Of a stretch of 64,000 nucleotides of DNA, positions 35,178 through 43,067 are shown piece after piece. The number at the start of each line of letters is the position of its first letter. Position 1 is the stretch's first letter. The DNA is from Streptomyces fumanus (GTDB lineage Bacteria > Actinomycetota > Actinomycetes > Streptomycetales > Streptomycetaceae), in NCBI RefSeq assembly GCF_014655295.1, contig NZ_BNBI01000022.1, positions 35,408-99,407 on the forward strand, given 5' to 3'. The translations under genes were made by a program, and so were the position numbers. The notes beneath the pieces were generated by a model. The model did no database searches, had not been told where the DNA came from, and saw only the letters and a list, made by a program, of their open reading frames with translations.

Positions 35178-36056
35178 TCAGGACCCGGACCCCGGGCCCT
35201 CCGTCCGGTCCGGCGCGGCCTGTTCCTTCTCGGCCTGTGTCTTTTCGGCCCGCGCCTTCTCGGTCCGTTCCTTCTCGGCCTGCTCCTCGGCCTTTTCCTT
35301 CTCGGCCTGTTCCTGTTCCGCGCGGGCGAGCGCGGCCTTGGCCGCCTTGGCCGCTTCCTTCTCGGCCTTCGCCGCGTCCGCGAGCTGCCGCTTCATGGCG
35401 GTCGCGTACATGTCGACGTACTCCTGGCCGGAGAGCTTCATGATCTCGTACATGACCTCGTCGGTCACCGCCCGCAGCACGAAGCGGTCGTGCTCCATGC
35501 CCTGGTAGCGGCTGAAGTCCAGCGGCCTGCCGATCCGGATGCCGGGCCGCATCAGCTTCGGCACCACCTTCCCGGGCGGCTGGATCTTCTCCGTGTCGAT
35601 CATGGCGACGGGGATGACGGGCGCGCCGGTGGCGAGCGCCACGCGCGCGAGGCCGCCCGGCTTGCCCCGGTACAGACGCCCGTCGGGCGAGCGGGTGCCC
35701 TCGGGGTAGATCCCGAACAGCTCACCGCGCTCCAGGACCTCTATGCCGCTCCTGATCGCCGCCTCGCCCGCGCCGCGCGCCCCGGAGCGGTCCACCGGGA
35801 GCTGGCCGACGCCCTTGAAGAACGCGGCGGTGAGCCGGCCCTTGAGGCCCGGGGTGTTGAAGTACTCGGCCTTGGCGATGAAGGTCACCTTGCGGTCGAG
35901 GACGGCGGGCAGGAAGAACGAGTCGGAGAACGACAGGTGGTTGCTCGCCAGGATGGCGGGGCCCTGCGCCGGGATGTGCTCCAGGCCCTCCACCCAGGGC
36001 CGGAAGGCGAGCTTCAGCGAACCGCCGACGGTGACCTTCATCGCGCCGTACAACAA
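35178..36056 (-). CDS. 1-acyl-sn-glycerol-3-phosphate acyltransferase family protein (PlsC-like)
   Basis: 292-residue membrane-associated acyltransferase of phospholipid synthesis. The catalytic NHLSFSD (39-45, His40 and Asp45) and YPEGTRSPDG (117-126) motifs and the PVIPVAMI segment are canonical. Residues about 225-285 form an unusual Lys/Glu/Ala-rich tail (repeats like AEKEQAEKE) predicted to be a coiled coil. The start is a TTG at 36056, chosen because AGGAGG lies seven bases upstream. The homologous slot in M. tuberculosis (Rv2182c) is also an acyltransferase. Likely in one operon with macSR. Confidence 0.9.
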   Translation of the reverse strand: MLYGAMKVTVGGSLKLAFRPWVEGLEHIPAQGPAILASNHLSFSDSFFLPAVLDRKVTFIAKAEYFNTPGLKGRLTAAFFKGVGQLPVDRSGARGAGEAAIRSGIEVLERGELFGIYPEGTRSPDGRLYRGKPGGLARVALATGAPVIPVAMIDTEKIQPPGKVVPKLMRPGIRIGRPLDFSRYQGMEHDRFVLRAVTDEVMYEIMKLSGQEYVDMYATAMKRQLADAAKAEKEAAKAAKAALARAEQEQAEKEKAEEQAEKERTEKARAEKTQAEKEQAAPDRTEGPGSGS

Positions 36057-36214
36057 GCGAGTGCCTCCTGGTGTGTGTCGCTGTCGACCTTAACCCGCGG
36101 GACCGTCAAAGGCCCCTGCGGCCCTGGTCGGTGTCAGTGCGGTCGCGTACCGTGAAGTACCCGCGCACGACGTGCCGCACCGAGCCCGCCCCCTTGACGA
36201 CAGGAGACCGAGCC

Positions 36215-37015
36215 ATGCCGGTCCTGCCCGGCGCCGAGCCGTTCCGCCACGAGGGCGGTGACGTCGGCGTCCTCCTCTGCCACGGCTTCACCGGTACCCC
36301 GCAGTCGCTGCGCCCCTGGGCCCGGCACCTGGCCGGCCACGGCATGACGGTCGCCCTGCCGCTGCTGCCCGGCCACGGCACCCGCTGGCAGGACCTGCAG
36401 ATCACCGGCTGGCCCGACTGGTACGCGGAGGTGGACCGGGAGCTGCGCGCCCTGCGCGAGCGCTGCGCGCGGGTGTTCGTCGCCGGCCTGTCGATGGGCG
36501 GGGCGCTGGCCCTGCGGCTGGCGGCCCGGCACCCGGAGGTCAGCGGGGTACTGGTGGTCAACCCGGCCAACCGGCTGCACGGCCTGGCCCCGCACGCCCT
36601 GCCGGTGCTGCGGCACCTCCTCCCGGCCACCCGGGGCATCGCCAGCGACATAGCCAAGCCGTCCACCGCCGAGCTGGGCTACGACCGGGTGCCGCTGCAC
36701 GCGGCGCACTCGCTCCGCGCCTTCCTGCGGCTCGTCGACGCCGAGCTGCCCCGGGTCACCCAGCCGCTGCTGCTGATGCGCAGCCCCCGCGACCACGTGG
36801 TGCCGCCGGCCGACTCGGCCCGCGTCCTGGGCCGGGTGTCGTCCCGGGACGTCACCGAGGTCCTGCTGGAACAGAGCTACCACGTGGCGACGTTGGACCA
36901 TGACGCGGACCGGATCTTCGCGGAGAGCGTCACGTTCATCGCCCGGCTCGCCCCCGGCCTCGTCAAGGAGCCGGAGTCCTCTCTCGGCAAGGAAGGGACG
37001 GCCGCAGGTGGCTGA
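36215..37015 (+). CDS. Alpha/beta hydrolase, carboxylesterase / monoacylglycerol lipase type
   Basis: 266-residue serine hydrolase of the Est30/YvaK type. Nucleophile Ser93 in AGLSMGG, Asp193 in RSPRDHVVPP and His223 in SYHVATLDHD form the triad; the oxyanion region is LLCHGFTGTPQSL. No signal peptide is visible. The ATG has CAGGAGA upstream. Its stop lies inside the start region of the next gene, GTGGCTGA, so the two are coupled. It diverges from the PlsC gene. Confidence 0.9.
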   Translation: MPVLPGAEPFRHEGGDVGVLLCHGFTGTPQSLRPWARHLAGHGMTVALPLLPGHGTRWQDLQITGWPDWYAEVDRELRALRERCARVFVAGLSMGGALALRLAARHPEVSGVLVVNPANRLHGLAPHALPVLRHLLPATRGIASDIAKPSTAELGYDRVPLHAAHSLRAFLRLVDAELPRVTQPLLLMRSPRDHVVPPADSARVLGRVSSRDVTEVLLEQSYHVATLDHDADRIFAESVTFIARLAPGLVKEPESSLGKEGTAAGG

Positions 37016-37649
37016 GCACGACTCCGACCGCGAGGAACGCGGAGAGCGCGAGGACCGGGACGGCCGCGACGCCCCGGACGGGCCCGCCGCCGCGCGGGAG
37101 CCGGGCGTGCCCTTCGACGAGGAGGCCGCCTGGGCGGCGATCGTCGCCGGGTACGGCGAGGAGCCGCCGGACCCGCCGGGCGCCAAGCCGTTCAAGTCGG
37201 TGGAGGACCTGGCGCTGCTGGAGCCGGAGACCAACGACCGGCCGGCCGGGCGGTCCGAGGAGAAGGCCGACAAGCCCGACAAGCCCGAGGAGCCCGGGCC
37301 GGTCCGGAAGCTGGGCGGCTCGGTCTCCTTCGCGCCGGGCGTCGGGCCCCGCGACTACAGCCCGTCCGAGCCCGCCGAGGACGACTTCGACGCCGACGAC
37401 GAGGGCCACTTCGTCCCGCCCGAGCCGCCGCCGCTGCCGCAGGGCGACACCACCGCGAAGTTCGCCTGGCTCGGTGTGCTGGGCGGCCCGGTGCTGCTCC
37501 TGCTGGCGGTGCTGCTGGGCTGGGACATGACCTGGTGGCTGACCACGCTGTGCGTCGGCGGCTTCCTCGGCGGCTTCGTCACGCTGGTGCTGCGGATGCG
37601 CCCCGACGACGAGGACGGCGACGACCCGGGCCGGGGCGCGGTGGTCTGA
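37008..37649 (+). CDS. Acidic protein with two C-terminal membrane helices
   Basis: 213 residues. The N-terminal ~140 are very acidic and Pro-rich, with blocks such as EREDRDGRDAPDG and EEKADKPDKPEEPG and a segment FDEEAAWAAIVAGYGEEPPD that recurs in actinomycete homologues. Two membrane helices follow (about 148-166 and 171-190), then a short acidic tail. GTG at 37008 overlaps the hydrolase stop by eight bases and has AAGGGA upstream. I know no function; coupling to a hydrolase suggests a membrane anchor or accessory role (inference). Confidence 0.8.
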   Translation: MAEHDSDREERGEREDRDGRDAPDGPAAAREPGVPFDEEAAWAAIVAGYGEEPPDPPGAKPFKSVEDLALLEPETNDRPAGRSEEKADKPDKPEEPGPVRKLGGSVSFAPGVGPRDYSPSEPAEDDFDADDEGHFVPPEPPPLPQGDTTAKFAWLGVLGGPVLLLLAVLLGWDMTWWLTTLCVGGFLGGFVTLVLRMRPDDEDGDDPGRGAVV

Positions 37650-37678
37650 CCCCCGGGCTGCGGCGCGGGGACCGCCCG

Positions 37679-38434
37679 CTACGACGCGGGGATCCTGAGG
37701 GCGGCCAGGACCGGAAGGTGGTCCGTGGCCGCCCTCAGGTCGTCCTCGCGCACGCCGGGCAGGCCGAGCGGGACCCCGCAGCCGAGCACCTCGATGCCGG
37801 GGGTGGCGAAGACCGCGTCGATGCGCTGGTGGGGGTCGGCGGGGGTGGAGGTGTGCTCGCCGCCCCAGGGCGCGGTGGCCCAGCAGTCCTGGAGGTCCTT
37901 GGCGATCCGGCGGAAGGCGGGGCCGTCGGGGCGCTCGTTCAGGTCGCCGCCCGCGACGGCGTGCGGGGCGTCCAGGCCGGCCAGCTTCTCCAGGACCATG
38001 CCGCTCTGCTCGTACCGCTCGTCCTTCTGCAGGGAGAGGTGGCAGCTCAGCACGCCGACGCGGGCCGCGCCGAAGCGGACGACGGCGGTGGCCAGGCCGC
38101 GGCGGTGCAGGCCGGGGGTGAGCGGGAGCAGCACGTCCTCGGTGCGCTCGACGGTGGCCCGCAGGGAGCACAGCAGCGCCGGTCCCGCGGCGGTGCCGCC
38201 GCCGGAGAGGATCACCTGGCCGGAGGCCGCGGCGAGCCGGGCGAGCTTCTTGCGCCAGCGGAAGAACCGGGGCGCCTCCTGGAGGAGGACCAGGTCGGGG
38301 GCGCAGGCGGTGATCACGCGGGCGAGGGCGTCGGTGTCGTCGCGCAGCGAGCGGACGTTGTAGCTCAGGACGCGGACGACGGCGGAACCACCGGGTTCCG
38401 TACGGGAGTCGGGGAGGTTGTCGAGCGACGGCAT
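37679..38434 (-). CDS. Endonuclease/exonuclease/phosphatase (EEP) family protein
   Basis: 251-residue EEP-fold metal-dependent hydrolase. Motifs are VLSYNVRSL, LVLLQEAPRF (catalytic Glu), VLSCHLSL, AVAGGDLNERPDG (Asp/Asn) and the C-terminal TDHLPVLAAL. Substrates in this fold range from nucleic acids to phosphoinositides or sphingolipids; none can be assigned. The frame also offers TTG 38443, but TACATT seven bases before ATG 38434 suggests a leaderless start there. Confidence 0.85.
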   Translation of the reverse strand: MPSLDNLPDSRTEPGGSAVVRVLSYNVRSLRDDTDALARVITACAPDLVLLQEAPRFFRWRKKLARLAAASGQVILSGGGTAAGPALLCSLRATVERTEDVLLPLTPGLHRRGLATAVVRFGAARVGVLSCHLSLQKDERYEQSGMVLEKLAGLDAPHAVAGGDLNERPDGPAFRRIAKDLQDCWATAPWGGEHTSTPADPHQRIDAVFATPGIEVLGCGVPLGLPGVREDDLRAATDHLPVLAALRIPAS

Positions 38435-38491
38435 GGTGATCAATGTACGCCCCAGGGGGGGAGGGGCGCGGGGGGTGTGCGCGGCTGCCGG

Positions 38492-38537
38492 TCCGTCGTG
38501 GCTCGCCGCGCGGTTCCCCGCACCCCTCAGGGCACGC
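38492..38537. repeat. Dispersed intergenic repeat, copy 1
   Basis: TCCGTCGTGGCTCGC...GCGCGGTTCCCCGCACCCCT is shared with 44905-44953. Short intergenic elements with this GGTTCCCCGC core are common between Streptomyces genes. It lies between glkA and the EEP gene. Confidence 0.5.
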
Positions 38538-38548
38538 GATCACCCCGG

Positions 38549-39502
38549 TTACATGATCGGGTCGGGCTCCCTGGCCAGGTCGGCCGCGCCCACCAGGCCC
38601 GCCTTGTTGCCCAACTGGGCGGCGATCACGTCGGCGACCGGGCGCCAGTGGGCGCCGACCAGCCAGCGCTTGTACGACTTGCGGATCGGGTCCAGGACCA
38701 GGTCGCCCTCGTCGGAGAGCCCGCCGCCGACGATGAACGCCGACGGGTCGAACAGCGAGGCCAGGTCGGCGAGGCCGGCCCCGGCCCAGCGGGCCAGCTC
38801 CCGGTAGGAGTCGACGGCGACCGGGTCGCCCTGGCGGGCGGCGACCGAGATGTGCTTGCCCTCGATGCCGTCGGGGGTGCCGTCGCCGAGGGCGAGCAGG
38901 GTCTCGGCGCGCTCCGGGGTGGCGTTGGCCCGCTGCTTGGCGTACCGCACCAGGGCGCGGCCGGAGGCGTACTGCTCCCAGCAGCCCTGGGAGCCGCAGC
39001 CGCAGAGCAGGCCGTCCGGCACCATCCGGATGTGGCCGAACTCGGCGGCCACGCCGAAGTGGCCGCGGCGCAGCTTGTTGCCGATGATGATGCCGCCGCC
39101 GAGGCCGGTGCCGAGGGTGATGCAGATGACGTTGCGGTGGCCCTTGCCGGCCCCGAACCTGTACTCGCCCCAGGCGGCCGCGTTGGCGTCGTTCTCCACC
39201 ACGACCGGGAGGCCCACGCGGGCCTCGACCTTCTCCTTGAGCGGCTCGTTGCGCCAGTCGATGTTCGGCGCGAAGTAGACCGTGGAGCGCTGCCGGTTGA
39301 CGTATCCGGCGGCGCCGATGCCCACGCCGACGATCTCGTGCCCCGCGCGTGCCCCCTCCACCGCCGAGGCGATGGCGTCCACGATGGCCTCGGGCGTGGT
39401 GGGGGTCGGCACCTTGAAGGTCGAGAGGATGTTGCCTTCCTCGTCGACCACGCCGGCCGCGATCTTCGTGCCGCCGATGTCGACGCCGATGGTGAGTCCC
39501 AT
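38549..39502 (-). CDS. glkA: ROK-family glucokinase
   Basis: 317-residue ATP-dependent glucokinase, the size of S. coelicolor GlkA, which is also needed for carbon catabolite repression in that species. Motifs: GVDIGGTK (6-13) for ATP, PNIDWRN, catalytic ENDANAAAWGE (103-113), GTGLGGG, EFGHI with His157, and the zinc-binding CGCGSQGCWEQYASG (Cys167, 169, 174). ATG at 39502. The gene just upstream encodes a DUF5304 protein, as in S. coelicolor. Confidence 0.96.
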   Translation of the reverse strand: MGLTIGVDIGGTKIAAGVVDEEGNILSTFKVPTPTTPEAIVDAIASAVEGARAGHEIVGVGIGAAGYVNRQRSTVYFAPNIDWRNEPLKEKVEARVGLPVVVENDANAAAWGEYRFGAGKGHRNVICITLGTGLGGGIIIGNKLRRGHFGVAAEFGHIRMVPDGLLCGCGSQGCWEQYASGRALVRYAKQRANATPERAETLLALGDGTPDGIEGKHISVAARQGDPVAVDSYRELARWAGAGLADLASLFDPSAFIVGGGLSDEGDLVLDPIRKSYKRWLVGAHWRPVADVIAAQLGNKAGLVGAADLAREPDPIM

Positions 39503-39569
39503 GAATCCCTCAGTTTCGGTCGAGCCCCGCTACGGCCAACCGTACCCGAGGCGCCGCCGCCGAGGGCCG

Positions 39570-40100
39570 TCAGTCCAGGTCGATGCGCTGGCCGCCGCCG
39601 GTGCCCGCGTCGCCCTCGCCGGGCCGTTCGCCCAGGTCACGGGGGTGGTGGGAGTCGTGGGACGCGGTGTCGCGGGTGGTCCAGCGGCTCTCCTGGCGCT
39701 GGACGGCCGAGCGGTAGGCGGCGAGCAGTTCGCCGCCGGCGGCGGCGAGGTGGTCGAAGACGTCCGGGTTGCGCTCGATGACGGGTTCGACGGCGGCCTT
39801 GGCCTGCTGCACGACCTGCCGGACCACCTGCTGGGCGGCCGGTCCGGCGACCGTGCCGAGCAGCGGGGACTGCAGGCCGGACAGCTTGTCGGCGACGGTG
39901 TCGACCAGGCGGCGCAGCTCGTCCGCGGCGGAGCCGGGGGGCGGTCCGTACCGGGCGCGGCGGCGGTCCCGCTCGGCCTGGAGGTCCTCGGCGCACGCGG
40001 TCGCCCAGGCGTCGGCGTCGGCCGCCCGCGCCGCGTCGCCGGCGTCGTCGCGGGCGGCGTCGTCACGCGCGGCGCCGTTCGGGGGGAGCTGATCGCTCAT
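39570..40100 (-). CDS. DUF5304 family protein (SCO2127-like)
   Basis: 176-residue acidic protein with Asp/Ala-rich ends and a central helical part (ADELRRLVDTVADKLSGL, then VVRQVVQQAKAAVEPVIERN and VFDHLAAAGGELLAAYRSAV). It sits directly upstream of glkA with a 67-bp gap. Its S. coelicolor counterpart, SCO2127, has been linked to glucose uptake and glkA-dependent repression (from memory). No enzymatic motif is visible. The helical core resembles small actinomycete scaffold-like proteins. Confidence 0.8.
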   Translation of the reverse strand: MSDQLPPNGAARDDAARDDAGDAARAADADAWATACAEDLQAERDRRRARYGPPPGSAADELRRLVDTVADKLSGLQSPLLGTVAGPAAQQVVRQVVQQAKAAVEPVIERNPDVFDHLAAAGGELLAAYRSAVQRQESRWTTRDTASHDSHHPRDLGERPGEGDAGTGGGQRIDLD

Positions 40101-40157
40101 GACGGGCTCCTGACTACGGTTCGTCCCTACGACGTTACCCGAACGGCCCCGGCCGGT

Positions 40158-41330
40158 TCAGCGCCCGCTCGGCCACAGCTCCGGGTCGGGCGCGAACCGC
40201 ACGCTCAGCACCCCGTCGCGGAGCGCGGCCCCCTGGACGGTGCAGCGGCGCAGCGCGGAGGGCAGCGGAACGATACGGCGGTACGGTCCGGCGGCGACCG
40301 CCAGTTCGTCGCCGCGCCGGACGAGGTCGAGGTCGTCGCGGGTGGCGCCGGGCAGCGGGAGCCGCCAGAGCAGGACGCCGTCGGCGGCGAGCCGGTCGGT
40401 GACGGGCCACTCCACCGGGGCGGGGCCGGGTCCCGGGGCGGGCGCGGCGAGGGCGGCGAGGTCGTCGGTGCCGCGCGGGTCCCGGCCGAGGTGGGGCAGG
40501 GCGGTGACGTCGTGGGCGCCCCGCCAGTCGTCCAGGGTCTTGCGCTGCTGGGCGACCGGGCCGGCCAGCCAACTGTCGGCGGGGGCGTCCTCGGGCAGGA
40601 CGCGGTTGGCGACCAGCCGTTCCACGGGCAGCCCCCGCAGGGCGAGGCCGAGGGCGGCGCCGCGCACGGCGTCGGCGGCGGCCGGGCCGGGCTCGGCGAC
40701 CAGCAGGGCGCTGGTGCGCCGGTCGGTGAGGACGGCCTCGGTGGCGGCGAGTTCCAGGTCCCAGCGGGCGGCGTTCTCGTACAGCGCCTCGGTGGGCATG
40801 GGGACGCCGGCGAGGCGGCCGAGGACGGGGCGCAGGGCGCGGGCGGCCTGCCGCTCGGGCGGGAGCAGGCGGCGCAGGTAGCGGCGGAGCTCCTCGGGGA
40901 GGGCGAGCAGGGCGAGGGCGCGCGGGGCGGGCGGCAGGTCGACCACCAGCAGGTCGTGCCCCTCGGCGAGGGCGGCTTCGCGCAGGGCGCGCAGCAGGGC
41001 GAGTTCGTCGGCGCCGGGCAGCGGGGTGAGTTCCTCGGGGTCGAGGCGGCCGGCGCCGAGCAGGTCGAGGGCGGAGGAGGCGCGGTCCTGGAGGGTGGCG
41101 AGGGCGTCGCGGAAGCCCTGGGCGGGGTCGGGCCGCCAGACGGTGAGGTTCTCCTCGACCGGGGCCGGCGCCGGGCCGGTGGGGGTGCCGAGGGCGGCCC
41201 CGAGGGTGTCCTCGCGGTCGGCGCCCAGCAGCAGGGTCCGGGTGCCCGCGCGGGCGGCGGCGAGCGCGGTGGCGGCGGCGACGGTGGTCCGTCCGCCACC
41301 GCCCGGGCCCGTGATCAGGAGGGTGCGCAT
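40158..41330 (-). CDS. ArsA-like P-loop protein with a degenerate nucleotide-binding site
   Basis: 390 residues. The fold follows ArsA/GET3 ATPases: a P-loop at the N-terminus, DLLVVDLPPAPRALALLALP as switch II/A-loop region and LVANRVLPEDAP near the middle, and a C-terminal beta-rich domain (from about 310). The P-loop reads GPGGGGRTT (8-16), so the signature Lys and the Walker Lys of GKGGVGKTT are replaced by Pro and Arg. ATP hydrolysis is therefore doubtful. No ribosome site; TACCGT lies eight bases upstream. It neighbours an SRPBCC gene, as in M. tuberculosis Rv2184c-Rv2185c. Confidence 0.82.
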   Translation of the reverse strand: MRTLLITGPGGGGRTTVAAATALAAARAGTRTLLLGADREDTLGAALGTPTGPAPAPVEENLTVWRPDPAQGFRDALATLQDRASSALDLLGAGRLDPEELTPLPGADELALLRALREAALAEGHDLLVVDLPPAPRALALLALPEELRRYLRRLLPPERQAARALRPVLGRLAGVPMPTEALYENAARWDLELAATEAVLTDRRTSALLVAEPGPAAADAVRGAALGLALRGLPVERLVANRVLPEDAPADSWLAGPVAQQRKTLDDWRGAHDVTALPHLGRDPRGTDDLAALAAPAPGPGPAPVEWPVTDRLAADGVLLWRLPLPGATRDDLDLVRRGDELAVAAGPYRRIVPLPSALRRCTVQGAALRDGVLSVRFAPDPELWPSGR

Positions 41331-41431
41331 GAGGCTGAACGGTACCTTCGCGCACGGTCACGGGGCCGTGCCGGCTTCCGGACGGGGCGGCCCACCCGGG
41401 CCACCGGGGCGGCCCCGCAGGCCGCCGGAGG

Positions 41432-41872
41432 CTACTTCGAGCCCGACTCCACCCGCTTCTTCAGTCCCGCCAGCGCCCGGTCGATGATGACCTTCTCGGC
41501 CTTGCGCTTGATCATGCCGAGCATGGGGATCTTGACGTCGACGGTGAGCCGGTAGGTGACCTCGGTGCCGGTGCCGGCCGGCCGCAGCAGGTAGGAGCCG
41601 TCCAGGGAGCGCAGCATCTGGGACTTCACCAGCGTCCAGGAGACCTCGTGCTCCCCGTTCCAGGTGTACGCCAGGGTCTGGTCGTCCTTGATCGCTCCCG
41701 CGTCCATCACCAGCCGGACCTGCTCGGCGCGGCCCCGCGCGTCGGTCGCGAGGACCTCGGCCTCCTTCACCTCGCCGGTCCAGTCCGGGTAGCGGGCGAA
41801 GTCGGCGATCACCCCCATGACGTCGGCCGGTGCCGCCTCGATCGTGATGCTCGAGCTGGTGTGTTCCGCCAT
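41432..41872 (-). CDS. SRPBCC family (polyketide cyclase/START-like) protein
   Basis: 146-residue single-domain START/Bet v1-like protein that should bind a hydrophobic ligand. It starts MAEHTSSSITIEAAPADVMG, continues VIADFARYPDWTGEVKEAEV, and ends with a helix VIIDRALAGLKKRVES. The ATG at 41872 has a GGAGGAG eight bases upstream. It is transcribed toward the ArsA-like gene (101 bp gap), the same pairing as in mycobacteria, and lies near acyl-CoA ligase and PIM mannosyltransferase genes, so a lipid-handling role is plausible but unproven. Confidence 0.85.
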   Translation of the reverse strand: MAEHTSSSITIEAAPADVMGVIADFARYPDWTGEVKEAEVLATDARGRAEQVRLVMDAGAIKDDQTLAYTWNGEHEVSWTLVKSQMLRSLDGSYLLRPAGTGTEVTYRLTVDVKIPMLGMIKRKAEKVIIDRALAGLKKRVESGSK

Positions 41873-41986
41873 CGCGGGGGCTCCTCCAGATGCGGGCCGG
41901 TAGGGAAGTCGTCGCGCACGCGTGCGTGCGGTGTGAAGGCTACCGCGCGGTGAGCGGCCCGCCGTCACCCCCGCCCACCTGCGCGA

Positions 41987-42769
41987 CTACCACTCCAGCA
42001 CCCAGGGCCGCCCGGTCGCCGCGAAGTGCCCGACGTTCACGCACTCGGTCGCCCCGATCCGCATCCGCCGGGCCAGCGGCTGGTGCACGTGCCCGAACAG
42101 CGCGTACCGGGGCCGGGTGCGGCGGATGGCGTCCAGCAGGGCCCGGCTGCCCCGCTCGAAGCGCCGCGCCACCGTGTCGTAGACCAGTTCCGGCACCTCC
42201 GGCGGGATGTGCGTGCAGAGCACGTCGACCTCGCCGACCGCCTCGATCTTCGCGGCGTACTCCTCGTCGCCGATCTCGTACGGCGTGCGCATGGGGGTGC
42301 GCAGTCCGCCGCCGACGAAGCCGAAGACGCGGCCGCCGATCTCCACCCGCTGCCCGTCCAGGACGGTGGTGCCCGCCCCGGCGTACTCGCCCCACAGGGC
42401 CGGCAGGTCGACATTGCCGTAGGTGGCGTACGTCGGGGTGGGGAAGGCGGCGAACAGCTCGGCGTACTGCCGGCGTACCGCCTTCTCGATCACCGCGGTG
42501 CGGTCGCCGTCGATCCCCGCCCACAGTTGGGCCCCGAACTCCCGGGCCTCCGCGAAGCGGCGGGCGGTGCGCAGCTCCACGATGCGGTGGGCGTTCTCCA
42601 CCCCGAACAGGTCGGGGAATATCCCGCGCGAGTGGTCCGCGTAGTCGAGGAAGAGGACGAGGTCCCCGAGGCAGACCAGGGCGTCGGCGCCGTCACCGGC
42701 CCGGGCCAGGTCACGGGCGTTGCCGTGGACATCGCTGACGACATGGACGCGGGTCGGTGTGGGTGCCAT
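41987..42769 (-). CDS. Metallophosphoesterase
   Basis: 260-residue calcineurin-like phosphoesterase. Metal ligands are in VVSDVHGN (Asp13, His15), CLGDLVLF, ATYGNVDLP, a THIPPE in VLCTHIPPEV, and FGHVHQP near the C-terminus. It may act on nucleotides, sugars or lipid phosphates. TTG 42778 could also start the frame, but ATG 42769 is preceded by TACCCT eight bases upstream and is likely leaderless. It diverges from the acyl-CoA ligase gene. Confidence 0.87.
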   Translation of the reverse strand: MAPTPTRVHVVSDVHGNARDLARAGDGADALVCLGDLVLFLDYADHSRGIFPDLFGVENAHRIVELRTARRFAEAREFGAQLWAGIDGDRTAVIEKAVRRQYAELFAAFPTPTYATYGNVDLPALWGEYAGAGTTVLDGQRVEIGGRVFGFVGGGLRTPMRTPYEIGDEEYAAKIEAVGEVDVLCTHIPPEVPELVYDTVARRFERGSRALLDAIRRTRPRYALFGHVHQPLARRMRIGATECVNVGHFAATGRPWVLEW

Positions 42770-42966
42770 GCCGATCAAGGGTAGACAGCGGGCGGCAGTG
42801 GTGAACAGAAGCGGTCGGACCTGCGGTTACTGGCTGGTCGGCCGGCGTGTCGGCTACTGTGCGCCGGAGGAAACCCCAGCCGTGTGACGCAGCGAACATC
42901 TCGCCGGGTCCCCCTGTCGAAGACGCCATACCGGCGGGTAACGTCCGGGCAGTCCAGTCGTACTCA

Positions 42967-42986
42967 GGATTTCACCTGGTGAATCC
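42967..42986. promoter_or_regulatory. Operator-like inverted repeat upstream of the acyl-CoA ligase
   Basis: GGATTTCACC and GGTGAATCC flank one base, with a single bulged T, about 80 bp before the ligase start. It is a candidate site for a fatty acid or lipid-responsive repressor; the factor is unknown. Confidence 0.4.
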
Positions 42987-43067
42987 CCGAGTACCCGCCC
43001 CAGCCTTGGACCGCACCGTCGCAGCACACAACGTCGTGGCGCCGGCGCCTTATGAGGAGCAGCAGTC

